A DNA stretch of 64,000 nucleotides from Apostichopus japonicus (lineage: Eukaryota; Echinodermata; Holothuroidea; Aspidochirotida; Stichopodidae), in contig NC_092576.1 in assembly GCF_037975245.1 (NCBI RefSeq), forward strand, positions 42,654,611 to 42,718,610. Direction: 5' to 3'. Each line of letters begins with the position of its first letter. Positions within the stretch are counted from its first letter, which is position 1. Under the pieces are notes generated by a model, which did not search any database, was not told the DNA's origin, and was given only the letters and a program-made list of their open reading frames with translations. A program made the translations under genes and the position numbers. Positions 1 through 41,190 of this stretch are shown piece after piece.

Positions 1-240
1 GGGTTGCAGATTATCTATCTTCTCTGACAGTATATTGGATCGTCAACTAATGAAATATCATATTTTGTTTTGTCTTTTGATACATTTGCTCGAGGAGTGC
101 CATCACTCGTTAAGCCTTGCAAGGTTTTCTAAGCCAATTCCTTCCTCGTTGTATTTACATTTATGTTAGTACATATTTACTGTAAAACCTTTATGTTGAG
201 GAGAAATAAATAAATGAAATGAAATGAAATGAAATGAAAA
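1..240 (+). mobile_element. Putative LINE 3' end with GAAAT tail
   Basis: The segment ends in AATAAATAAATG followed by four tandem GAAAT units, which is the usual look of a non-LTR retrotransposon 3' terminus. No open reading frame is seen before the tail, so only 3' UTR sequence would be present and the 5' part lies outside the window. It could instead be an unrelated AT-rich microsatellite. The call rests only on the tail. Confidence 0.35.
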
Positions 241-3200
241 TATAATAATTTTAACAACTCAAGTTGAGTACGTCTTTCTTACAACAACGTTGTAATGGTA
301 CACGACAAGACCATCACAATGCTCTTTAATTATTTAAAATGTGGACAGAATACAGCAGTTTAGACATAAAAGTCAACATTTTACAATTTTTTTTTAAAAG
401 GAGCTTCTGTCGTCAATTCAACAATTCAATAATAAACAAGAAAATAATCATCTTTATGGTCATCATGAAAACAAAGTTAAAATTTTGAATTTAAAGATAT
501 TCCTTCAATCAACGTTAACATTTTGATGAAATAGTCGACTTGTTGGGAAAGAATTCGCCAATTCAGAAAAGAAAATGACAATCGCTTGAAAAACAAAACA
601 CCGGGTGAAACGTTTGGAATATTGCCAAAAAATATTCTCATTTCGATATATAACTTCTTAGTTCGGTAGAAAATGTTGTTACTTTAAGATAACACAGTTG
701 AAATTTAGAGGAATTTATACATTACAATTCTGAATTTTCGGTATACAATAGCGAAATTTCCAGTGTCCCACTTAATTAAGCTACCGAAGTACCAGAAAAA
801 AAAAAAAAAAACTGATCTTCATCTTTGTAAGACCTGCAAACCAAATCAATTTCTGCTCCCTTATAGCCTATTTAAACTACTGCCTACGATACTGTGGTCA
901 TTTCTATTTCTAATGACGTACGCAGTCAGACAGTCTTTCTTTTAAGTTATTGTATCCGTATTCTGTTATTGGTATCTGTACGATGGACTCAGTTATCTGT
1001 CATCTGTTTTTCCTTTTCCCTAAATAATATAGGTGACTTATCAGTAATTAATGAAGCATGTAGCAGGTTGACTTTACCAACAACAACAAATACTCCAATT
1101 GTAAATGATATCAACCCGATTTTCTGACTCCCATGTTTTTTTGCAATGAAGCTTAGTGATAAGGCGTTTTCTATTTCATTGTGACTAAAATCCAATCACG
1201 ACGACGACGGAAATGGTTTGAACTGCAAACAACATGACACATGATTAGTCATTAATCGATTAATCAATAAAAACATTACCAGACACTCCCCGAGATTTCA
1301 GTGTGGATAGAGATGGTCCGACGGGTATTGATGAGGGCTGCAGACAGTCTATTAGGCTATAATCAGAGAAAGAAATATAATCAGTCATTTGGCATTACAC
1401 CCTTCTTCAATTGTTGCTATTTTAGATACAGTTCATAGATTAACCCATAGAATGCACATCAAGAGTTGTTCCTTCCTCCGTTACAACCTCACACACAAGT
1501 AAATTTGTTTTTAGGGATGTAAAAGTTTGAAAACAACTAAATGGTATTTTCAAAATGATACAGTGAGGTGCCTCGGTATAAGCAAGAACAGATACAGAAA
1601 TACCCGCTTACGTATACCTTGTATTACCAGCTGTACCTGTAATTTTGGCGGAACCCTTACTTCCAGCGTTAACTGTACTATCAAACAATAGTATGGACAC
1701 TAGCCTAGCCTACAAATGTATTTGTTGTTTAATGGCGACGTCTATGTATTTTCTTTTGTAGCAAATTATTCAAATAAAGATTTGATGAAAAGGGAAAAAA
1801 AGTACGAAACATCAGTGTTGTTTATGTGTCTTTCATTTCAACGGGAACGTACAGTTCAGTACACTCCTCCACGGGGCTTAGTCCAACCACAGACAGTATA
1901 GTAGGATACACAAAAACAAAAAAAGGCCTACCAACGAATTAAAACCACACATTGTCTAGACGTGACGTATCCCTTGCAATCTTCTGGTACTTGTTTGTCA
2001 GTAAGTTCCACATGTTTGTATACCTTTTCTTTATAGAGGCGCGTCTGTTCTATTGAAAACAAATTATTTCTATTGAGACGCCCGCGTCTATTTTATTGAA
2101 TACAACTTCTTTCCTTTGCAAGGCGCGTAAATATTCTTGAAAACAAATTCTTTTTATTTGATGGCGCACGCGTCTATCCCATTGAATTCAACCTGTTTTC
2201 ATGTATTGTTCAAGTATTTGATTGACAGGTGATGAACAAAATACAAAGTTAAACTATTAAAAGAGTCAGCAGAAGTCAGTGTACATCTTTAGCAAAAAAA
2301 AAAAAAAAAAATTAAAATAATTTCAATATACTTTTTGGATAAAACAAAATGGGGACTGTCTGAGTAGAACAGAGAAGCAATAATTGAACGTACAGATGTA
2401 TGATAGAAATATGTACAGTATAGTGTAATTGCGACTTTAGGTTAGTTTCTCAAATGGGTATATGGTGACAACACAATGTAAATTGTATACAGATTACGGA
2501 AGGGTACGGAAGGAGAATGCTGTAATGTTAGAGAGGATCTACAGTTATATCTTCTCAAGATTATTCTTTTTAACATATATACTGTGTTTGTTCATATTAG
2601 TATATACTGTAAACAATGGAAATAGAAAGTAAACAAATATACGTGATTTTGAGTGTTATTTACATAGTGACTGATGTTGTATTGGTCTCTACTGTGTGGG
2701 GATTGCATGTAATGTTATTTGGGTTAATAATATGCATATATTAAGAGTTTTTTGTTGCACCAGTGGATGGAGGGTGGGTAGGGGAGGAAAGATGGTCAAA
2801 GGGTTGGAGTGAAAGTGAATAGGTCATTGATCATAAGAGACAGAAGATAATAGTTGTTGTAAAACGAAATGTTGTAAACATCTTAAGAAACAAACAAATG
2901 TTATAAACATTGGTTAAGAAAATGGGGTTCGGTCCGTCATAGTTGTTGAGAGGGGTGGGGGAAAGAAAGGGGTGCTTTAGGGAAACTTTAGGGTATTATA
3001 TAAGGGTGCATTATTAATACATATAGACGGTTACGGTGTTTAATTTATATAATTTTTTATATTTTTACTTTAATATATATGTGCATTAAGTACCAGTTAA
3101 TTTTAAAACTAATTAAAGAAAGTTTCCCACTGATAAAATAAAGAGGAAATATCGAGTTCAGTATAAAACACTTGGTGTTTTTTTTTTCATCTCCTATTTT

Positions 3201-3573
3201 ATCTCCTTTAAACAATTTCTATTAACCTAAATCATCAAAGTTTGGTTCATATATTTTGGGTAGCTTTTGTCAGAATGTTTTATTTTTTTGGAAATGTTTA
3301 TATTTTTTCCAATTTTCAATCAAGTTTGTAAGTTTAAGCTTGGCCCCCTAACTACTTATTTTAATAAAATTCACTTCGGTGCAAAAGGTATTGTTTTCTG
3401 TCTTCATTTGTTTTGTTTTATTTAAATATAGCTATCTTAATAATACATATCTTGTTTACTTCATTAATACTGATATTAAACTAATATTAATACTAAACAT
3501 TAATACATTAGAAATCTCAACTGGATATTTCTTTACTACTTATATTATTTACATATTTATTTATTATACTTAC
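241..3573. other. No recognised gene; region beyond the last visible NLR exon
   Basis: The last visible NLR exon ends at 3574 in phase 2 with a good donor, so at least one more exon must lie at lower coordinates here or outside the window. I could not find an exon resembling the C module that follows B elsewhere. The stretch holds A-runs (about 796-811 and 2295-2311), a G-rich patch at 2765-2990 and no convincing coding sequence. The short reading frames present show no codon pattern or motif. Confidence 0.5.
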
Positions 3574-32857
<29,284 letters not shown>

Positions 32858-34407
32858 TTTAGATCTGTAGTTTCGCAAGCAAAATACAAATGAGGGTGAA
32901 TTACTTTTACTGCAAATTCTTTGTAAAGTTCCACATTCAAGACAATAAATGGATTACTCGAGATATAAATGGTTTCCATAATGTTGATACTTTGAATGGT
33001 TAATGTTACATTTTGGCAGTTTGTTGTCTCCCTCTTGCAATCGATAGTACAAACTTGATAAATGCTATACATGGTGTGTATGAAGCTACCTTTTATTGTA
33101 CATAAATGCGTATAATTTTATATTTATAATACGAAATTGAATTGTTGATTTGTCTGGCATATGAAAGAAAGAAACATACTCAAAGCAAGTTTATTATCAT
33201 AATTTAAATTCGACGGAACCGACGAAATTAGGTTTTGAAAGCATATACACACATAACATGGATTTTGTACTTATCATAAATAAAAAGAGGTTAGCACGTA
33301 TTGTTTGAAAATTGCGATGTCGTACATAAACATCTCTGAATAATTACTTTGAACCTTAATTTGACTATACACCCATGTAACTTATATCAAATAATGATCG
33401 AAATCAAGTTCTTGCTTCGTAGTCATATCGGATGGAACTACTCTGAATGAATCTGGTCTTTTTTGGTTGTAAATGTAAGGCTTAACATAAAAAAATGTTA
33501 GCAACATTTCGTAGACATGATTTTCAATCACGCTCTGCATGTTTGTAGCAATCAACATTTTACCACGATCACGTACACATACCCATAGCACCGTTAATTA
33601 CAATTTTCCTACATTGTGTTTGTGTTTTGGTTACTTACACATGCGGCGATATAAAACGTTACAAAAGAGTGGAGCAGACGGATCCATATCTACTTTAGTG
33701 AAATTAATTAATTAATTGATAATTTCACTATGTAACATATAACAGAGTCCATAAGTACAATGGCCACTTCGCCAATTTGCCAAATGTGCATTACACATGT
33801 TGTGTTTGATAATGTCATTCCAAATATGTTGATTTTTTTTAGAAAAAAAGTTCCCGTCTTAAAGATATACTCATTTGAAGTTTTGATAAATCTGAGAAAC
33901 TCATTAAATATGTGCAATCTATGACGTTTTTTTTAAATTTTAGGCAGTGATAACTCGTAATTACACGCCCATATACATTATTAAAATACTGTGGTATTCC
34001 TCTTTTCATAGATGCCTGTAAAACATTCAAAATTTTTACAAACCTGTGTTCAGTGTCCTTGAAACGAAGGTTGTGAACACAAGGTATAACATAACAGAAA
34101 ATTAGCAGTCAATTCTCTTACATTATCACTGTGCATTATTAGCTAATTTTAATTCATAAATTAAACTGGAATTAGGAAAACTCTTGTAAGATGGTCAAGC
34201 TTTCATCGATTTTGAAAGGGGTGTAGGCGGAGGGAAGGGGGGGGGGGGTGGGTTGCCGCTGTTTCATGACTTCTAATGGCTACTAGAGAGATAAGGAAAT
34301 TGTTTTCCATAGGTGTCAGTAGACCTATAATGAATAACTGATCCACAACGTCTCTGAAATCAAACAAAACAAACAGGTAGAAAGTTGTACAAGGGGTCAA
34401 TCTGGGA
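32858..34407. other. No recognised gene
   Basis: AT-rich DNA upstream of the NLR gene. Promoter elements for the minus-strand gene would be expected in the first part, but I could not recognise one. A G-run lies at 34238-34248. Confidence 0.4.
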
Positions 34408-34803
34408 ATGAGTCATGGTTTGCTCATAGCACATGGACAATTACAGGATCAGTTATGCAGTGTTATAGCCAAATGTCTTAGGCTTTTGTTTCGAGAACTT
34501 GAAATTGACAATCCGCCTTTGCTGAGGCGTTTACTGTGCCTTAATCTGAATGCAAATTTGAAGTATTGCAGGAAGAAGGAGTGTAAGGCCCGTCTAAATT
34601 ACATCAAAATGTGGAAAAGCTTTGATCATAATGTAAGGGTAGAAGACTGGAGCCTGTTTGTAGTTGACTCTGAACAGGTCTATCTGGGAGCAAATCCTGA
34701 TCTTTTGGTACATTGTTTATGCCGTGGAACAGGTGTCCTGGAGAATAACTGCTCTCTTAGTGTGTCGTACACAATCCCAAGCAGTGACAATATATCAGTT
34801 TGA
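34408..34803 (+). pseudogene. Fragment of a YqaJ-like nuclease from a mobile element
   Basis: An open frame of 131 codons whose last third reads WSLFVVDSEQVYLGANPDLL, then LCRGTGVLENNCSLS. This resembles the YqaJ/lambda-exonuclease-like motif GASPDGLV...G.GVLEIKCPYS found in many animal mobile elements. Two residues expected in the metal site are altered: DGLV is DLLV and E-x-KCP is E-x-NCS. The fragment lacks the rest of the domain, so it is a decayed element piece, not a host gene. Confidence 0.5.
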
Positions 34804-34929
34804 GAGCAGACAAGGAATGAGTTTAAAGCAGTCACATTCTTATTACTCACAAGTGCAACTACAAATGGGTGTAACAAAGCACATCGTGGTTTGATTTTTA
34901 TATGCATTCTCGTCATGGGTTTATACAGA

Positions 34930-34995
34930 TTCATGTGGATATTTGGGTCTTGACAATCTGGAGGTTCGGGTTCGATCCCCGGCCGGGTCATAAGG
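34930..34995 (+). repeat. tRNA-like SINE 3' part
   Basis: It contains GGTTCGGGTTCGATCCCC (pol III B box and T-arm of tRNA-like shape) followed by GGCCGGGTCA and a T-rich tail. No intact A box or 5' tRNA half is visible, so it is a SINE remnant and not a tRNA gene. Confidence 0.6.
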
Positions 34996-37900
34996 TGTTT
35001 TTTATTTTTTTTATATAATAGCAATATATGGTTTTATATCTGAAGTGACTTTCTAAATTGAAAATATTCCAAATTTGAGTTAAAATGTTAAATTGGAAGC
35101 CACCGACGTGGAAGTTGTAATCCATAAGCTGGCGTCTCCCATATTAGCGGTCGCTTAAGCGTCGTAAATATAACTGCATGATTATTATAATTATTATAAG
35201 TTGGATGTGTGAGCAAGATAAGAAATTAAAAGATGTTCACACCTCACAGATTTTTTTTTTTAAAAACTGCCTGGCAAAGGAAATGGTAAATAAAGAATCC
35301 AACACCTATGTTTAGTTAAATGAATACTTCCAATTGTTATGAGACACAAACAAAGTAACATCTATGATTTTGAGAGTAAAGTATCGTGCTGCATTACATT
35401 AGGCACCTGATCGCACATATCTTTTTGAAAAAGTATACTAATAAAACAAAATAAAGAAACTTTTACTTGTATTATTTATTACAATTTATTGTATTTTATA
35501 TATGCGCCGTCAACTTTTGAACTCTTCTCATCAAATGAATGGGAGGGCACTATCAGGTAGTCGTTGTAAAATGTTCTATAAGTGCTTAAAGGAGCTCAGT
35601 GGGTTTCTTTGACAGCTTAGGAGAATCTGTGCAAAGATGTTTGGGCTAGGCATATGTTAAACGGATTTCCTTTTCTTGAAATAATTGCATTATTATGAAC
35701 ATTTATAGTCAAAGAAAATAAGAATTATGCACTCTTTATAACACAACATCATTTGTTTGGATTAGGCTGTATGACGATAAATTTGGCAACTATATATGTA
35801 ATTGAGCTCCTTTAATAAAATGCATTGTGAACAAATGTGTAGCACCAATCGCCCCACCGCAACCCTCTCCCACCAATGTTTCTTAAATACACATTCGCAG
35901 TTACAGCAATACCAGTCTGAACCCTCTTCCACATGTTTTATGCTATTGTTTTCTAATTTTTTATTTATCTAGTTATCTCTTTTCTTGTAGGTAGGATTTC
36001 TAGTCTAGCATGTCTAAGAAGATCCCCCTGATAGTTAGATAATACATCCTAGATCTACTAAATAATTAAATAAAACATATTCTTGTGTGATATGTACATC
36101 TGAGGCCCTCCGTTCCCATTCTATAGAAATAAATGTAATCACAGCTCCAAAAGAACCTCACATAACTGTGAATCACATTTATATAGTTGGTAAGTACTGT
36201 CGGAGCATACAATGGAAGCACAGATTCTCCCCGTTTTCCATTATTGCAGGACTGAAATGTAAAAAAAAAGTTATGCATCTCCCATATCATCCAGGGAACA
36301 AATACATGAATTACTATCTTATATATTTAATGAACAGACACCTAAGTTATAGAAAAGGTAACAGTTGTACCACAGTTAGGCCTAGTTAGTGTTCACTTGG
36401 AAACCAATGGCTTAAATACAAAGAAAAACTTCTGATAACCAGTAACCATTTTAAGTGTTTTAGATATAATATTAACCATTTAAATATTCCCCAAAAATAT
36501 TATTTGCCCAAACAATGTCTCATGAGTATGAATTCCTGGAAAAGCTGGTTGCTTAACAACTTGTAAGCAAACACTTTGCTCCTACCTTTGCTTTGACTTG
36601 ACCTATGCAGACAAGCTATCAGACCAGTGTACTATAAAGGAAAGAATACTATATGTGTATACAAAAAATAATTAGACAAAGGAGGGCAAGTACTTTACAA
36701 TTATACGCGACCACGATTGTGGGAGAAACAATTAAGGGCTTATAAATTACAATTTCGCATTGAAAAAAAATCTTCTTTTAATTAAGAGTGTCACACTAGA
36801 ATAAGAAGTCCTCTTTTTACGAAGGCAGTAACAACACCAATGTAGAGTTTGATCCAGCCATTCTGTTTTATAGGAGTATATGCTCCTATATAACATATTT
36901 TTTCCAGTATTATTTCTCAGTGAAATCCACTAGGCTATATCATAAATAGAAACATTTTCTAAATGACACTCTTACCTTGCTACTCCAGATTCTGATACTC
37001 GAATGACCACTTATATATTATTCAAATAAATACAGGCAAAGTGACTTGATAACACAACTTATCTTATTTTCAGTTAAGCTCTTCAAAAAAGAACAATGTG
37101 CTTTGTAAGTGCGGACACAACCATCCAAAACCAATGTGCACTAGGTTAGACATAATCGGAATACAGGCTAGGCCTAAAGGTAACGGTTAACCGTCTCTAC
37201 GTTTCAGTTAAACCAAAATAAAAGAACATCAACACTTTGGCGTTAGGCATAGTGCGTTTATATTATAGCCTACGCATAGGCCTTTATAACTTTTGCATTA
37301 TAATCATACTATAAAATGTATCATCGTAGGTCATATCTTAGGCCTTAGTCTATTGTATAGACTGTACTAGACCTATACCTACTAACTTTAGTACAAGTTG
37401 CCATATAAGGCCTAGGCTAGTATAGTTGCACTATTGCGTGGTATTTGCTTACCTTTTGCTTTTCAAATTTGGTTGCCACATTCGACATCCCAAGCGCCTA
37501 CAGTAAGACTGAAACCGTACAGCATTCACAATATAAATAAGACGAAGACCTAACGCGAACGAGTCTACATACTACTTAGTGTGTATAGAAGTTACGCGTC
37601 AGTCTAGTAAAAGAAATACATGTTATCTGGTGTAAATATTGAATAGCCTTACCTCATGGAAACGGATCACATGAATTCCTTACGTAGCATCGATCATCAC
37701 ATAAGAACTTGTGGAGCAGAAGTACTTTTGTGACGATATATAGGCCACATAGGTAAATAGCATTATGTGACAATATGAACTGCCAGACAATGACTTGTGA
37801 ATTTAGTCTGTTTCGGCGGTCATTATGTGACAGTGTATTGACTACATGATACATAATATGGTCTTTGTCAGTATGTGGCGGTGGTAATAGCGCCACATAA

Positions 37901-38839
37901 GGACTTGTAGTTGTCATTGTGTTCCAGCAATTTGTATTCACATAATGACTTAGATTCACATACTCTGTGTCCCGTTTGGCGTTCCATACAGTCGGTGATA
38001 TGATCTCCTTTGAAAGCATTAAGAGGGTTGAACACTGTTTTGATATTGTTTTCGCATCGTATGGGTATCGACACACGTATTGTATTGCCTGCAAACCACC
38101 TCCCCCCCCCCCCAAAAAAAAAATGTGTTGTCTTCGCTTTTATATACAAATACGGTGCGCAAACATTGTAAGTGCCTGTTTTCAAAGCCACTAAGTACAC
38201 ACATCGTAATGAAATATAAAGTTTGTCAGTTTGAGAAATTTGATGAAATTGATTACACCATTCGCTTAATAATACCAAAATACAAAACTGGCGCAACAAT
38301 AGGAACACTGAAGGTATAGGTTAAAGTTATCCATACTTCATAAATGTGTTTACTGTTCATATCACTCCAAGTACAAATGTTCACTACGTCTAATTTTGGG
38401 CCTAACTTGCACATACATCCTATAGTGATATAATAATATACTAGGGATATACCTGTACTACGTTATATTTAGAAAGTATAGACAACCATTTAGCAAATTA
38501 TTGCACTATCTGAGGTTTACATTATTTAGAGAAAGTATCCAACGGTACGATACGAAGGTAAAATTGCAAGATAGTCTTGGTATTGCTAAAACTAAAACCC
38601 AAAGTACCAGGTATTTCCCTAATTTGTCTAGGTAGAACTAACATTATGTTAGGGGTTTAATAATGATCTGATAGATGTTACTGCATGGTAAATAGGATTT
38701 GATGATTACTTTCAAGTTCGATAAATATCATTGTAGTCTAGGCCGAATGCTTGTAGCCTTATATATAGCTTTGTGAAAAAAAAGAACTACTGTCCCACTG
38801 GTACAGACAAAGTATTATGATAATATGCAAACTTGATTC
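34996..38839. other. No recognised gene
   Basis: AT-rich with a GGCCTA-rich patch at 37140-37430 and a C12A10 junction at 38102-38123. A minus-strand ATG at about 37487 opening MSNVATKFEKQK runs into a good donor GTAAGC, but no matching next exon was found. On the plus strand, PKEPHITVNHIYIVG at about 36147-36191 also ends at a GTAAGT. Neither can be assigned. Confidence 0.35.
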
Positions 38840-38919
38840 GGCTAGCCATAGCTGTTGCCGAGTGTTGGATAAGGAAGACGGGTTAATTCGCCTGGGAGTG
38901 AATCCCTAGAGTCTGTTGG

Positions 38920-39590
38920 TTGGAATCCCAAATGAAATCCTGTCTGATATGAAAGCCAGTTTATGTCTGAACTTATGAAAGAAGTAGGACGTCTTTTGTG
39001 TATCAAGCAGCTCCACACCACCCCATACCATCCGCAATGCAATGGATTAGTCGAGCGCTTTAATGTCACTCTGAAACGGATGTTGCGGAAAATGTGTGCA
39101 GAAATGCCAAAGGACTGGGACAGATTTCTCCCTGCCCTCCTTTTCGCCTACCGTGAGGCCCCTCAAGAGAGCTTAGGTTATTCACCATTTGAGTTGCTCT
39201 ATGGGAGATCCGTTTGGCGGCCCATGGGTATTTTGAGAGAATTGTGGTCTGATGAGGTTCATGAGGAAGAAATCAAATTAACATATCAATATGTGTTAGA
39301 TCTTAAAGAGCGCTTAGAGAGTACATGTCACCTTGCTCTAGAAGAACTAAGAAACGCATCCAAACGGTATAAGAAGTATTTTGATGCTAGAGCAAGAGAT
39401 CGTAAAATAAAAGTAGGAGGAATGGTTTCGTTGTTATTGCCATCGAGCAACAACAAACTGCTCATGCAATGACAAGGTCCTTATAAGGTAACCGACAAAT
39501 TTGGTAAATACGATTACAAGGTAGACATAGATTGTAAGATTAAGTCTGTACACATACATTTGCTAAAGACGTACGTCACCAGGGGTGAAG
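38920..39590 (+). pseudogene. Integrase C-terminal half (Ty3/gypsy)
   Basis: VGIPNEILSD is followed by a one-base frameshift near 38957, then HTTPYHPQCNGLVERFN, which holds the catalytic glutamate (VERFN) of the D-D-E core. LLFAYREAPQESLGYSPFEL and LYGR follow, typical of gypsy integrases, then a basic tail. An in-frame TGA at 39470 replaces an expected tryptophan before QGPYKV, the start of the SH3-like C-terminal fold. The frame then runs straight on to the reverse transcriptase. Confidence 0.85.
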
Positions 39591-40650
39591 TGAGTCAGCG
39601 TGAAATTATATCTGCTGGCGTAGTTGTGAAGGAGGTAGTAGCAAATATGGTAACTGAAGAATCGGACGAACTTGGTGAAATCGATTTTATGCCAGTCCCC
39701 GCAAGAGAAGGACATGGTGATGTAAATGTATCTGATAAATTAAGTACAAGTGAATCAGAGGAACTTAGAAACTTGCTAAGTGATTTTCAGACAGTTTTTA
39801 CCGACCTTCCTGGTTGTACAAATTGTACCGTCAAACTGACAAGTGAAAAACCAGTCAGGAGTAAGCCTTATCCAATGCCTCAGGCATTACGTAACACTGT
39901 GAAAGAGGAAATTGACCAAATGAAAGCTATGGGTATCATAGAACCTGCCCAGTCAGCTTATGCGTCACCTATAGTCCTAGTAAGGAAAAATGACGGGACA
40001 ATGCGATTCTGCATTGATTTCCGTAGGTTGAACAACATAACAGTGTTCGATCCCGAACCCGTTCCTAATATTGAGGACTTGATAGGACAAATTTCAAAAG
40101 GGAGATATTTCTCAAAGCTCGACCTATCCAAGGGTTATTGGCAAATCCCAATAGCAGTGGGGGATAAGGATAATACTGCGTTTGTCACTAGAGAGGGATT
40201 ATTTCAATTCAAGGTATTGCCATTCGGAATGGTTAATGCACCTGCAACTTTTTCTAGAATGATGAGGAGATTATTATAGGGATGTAATGGTGTGGTAAAT
40301 TACATCGATGATATTTTAATATTTACAGAGACGTGGGAACAGCATGTATTGGCATTAGGCGAGTGCTAGGCAGGATAAGAGAAGCAGGGTTAGCCGTTCG
40401 CCCAACCAAATGTTGGTGTGGTTACGATACTCACGATTTATTGGGACATGTGGTCGGTAAAGGGGAATTGTGCCCCCACCCAGGAAAGGTCGAACAAATT
40501 TTGGCAGCAAATAGACCAAAGACCAAAAAGGAAGTAAGATCCTTTATGGGCTTAGTAGGGTATTATAGTCGCGTTACACCCAACTGTGCTGCTATTGCAT
40601 GTCCTCTGACAGACCTGACTAAAGGGGGAAAACCCAATGTCGTGGAATGA
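39591..40650 (+). pseudogene. Reverse transcriptase (Ty3/gypsy)
   Basis: After a linker the domain starts at KPVRSKPYPMPQALR and contains MRFCIDFRRLN, FSKLDLSKGYWQIP, LPFGMVNAPATFSRMM and the catalytic YIDD at 40301-40312. A TAG at 40277 interrupts it just before YIDD, and a frameshift follows near 40345-40370. The thumb/connection part PTKCWCGYDTHDLLGHVV and RSFMGLVGYYSR is in the next frame and ends at TGA 40648. All catalytic aspartates are present, but the reading frame is broken. Confidence 0.9.
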
Positions 40651-40689
40651 GGTCCGTCCCAAGAAGCAGCCTTCAGTACTCTAAAAAAA

Positions 40690-41144
40690 AAAGGTAAGCT
40701 GTAGAACCCATACTGCGATTCCCTGACCCTGATAGACAATACATTCTCAGAACTGATGCTTTCGATGTGAGAGTAGGTGCTGAACGTTTGCAAAAAGTAG
40801 GAGAGCATAAATTTCCTGTATCATATGCTAGTAGGAAATTGTTGCCTAGAGAGAAGGCGTATGCCGTTATTGAGAGGGAATGTCTAGCCTTAGTCTGGGC
40901 AGTCCACAAGTTCTACATTTATCTGTACGGTAAAGAGTTTCTTTTAGAAACCGATCATCACCCACTTGTGTACATAAACAAAACTAAAGTTAGTAATAGT
41001 AGATTAATGAGATGGGCACTAGCGTTGCAGCCATACCGATTTGTAATCACGGCAATAAAGGGAGCTGAAAACGTAGGCGCGGATATTCTAAGCCGTTGTG
41101 GAGTTTATATATTGCGTATTTTAACGCATTGTATTGTATATTAA
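40690..41144 (+). pseudogene. RNase H domain (Ty3/gypsy)
   Basis: It encodes ILRTDAFDVRVGAERLQKVG, PVSYASRKLLPREKAYAVIE, LETDHHPLVYI and ENVGADILSR. These match the gypsy RNase H motifs TDAS, E-x-EC-LA, TDHxPL and A-D-LSR, with F for S in TDAS. It sits in a third frame after an A-run at 40683-40692. Nothing resembling integrase follows it, which confirms the unusual domain order. Confidence 0.9.
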
Positions 41145-41177
41145 GATGTGAGGCTGAAGATTGAAATGCAATCTTTT

Positions 41178-41190
41178 AAATGGGGGGTGA
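41178..41190 (+). promoter_or_regulatory. Polypurine tract
   Basis: AAATGGGGGGTGA lies directly before the LTR start TGTCAGGGG and would prime plus-strand DNA synthesis. Confidence 0.65.

Noticed and set aside
34960-34995. tRNA gene
   Set aside because: Only the T-arm/B-box half is present with a T-rich tail. No 5' half or anticodon arm can be folded convincingly.
34680-35024. Minus-strand frame containing TRPGIEPEPPDCQ
   Set aside because: It is the translation of the SINE B box and the antisense of the YqaJ-like fragment.
37440-37500. Minus-strand first exon MSNVATKFEKQK with donor GTAAGC
   Set aside because: It is attractive by itself, but no phase-0 acceptor with a continuing open frame was found downstream, and the family is unknown.
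37654-38308. Overlapping minus-strand frames of 146-153 codons
   Set aside because: They overlap each other in different frames across a C12A10 run and contain no family motif.
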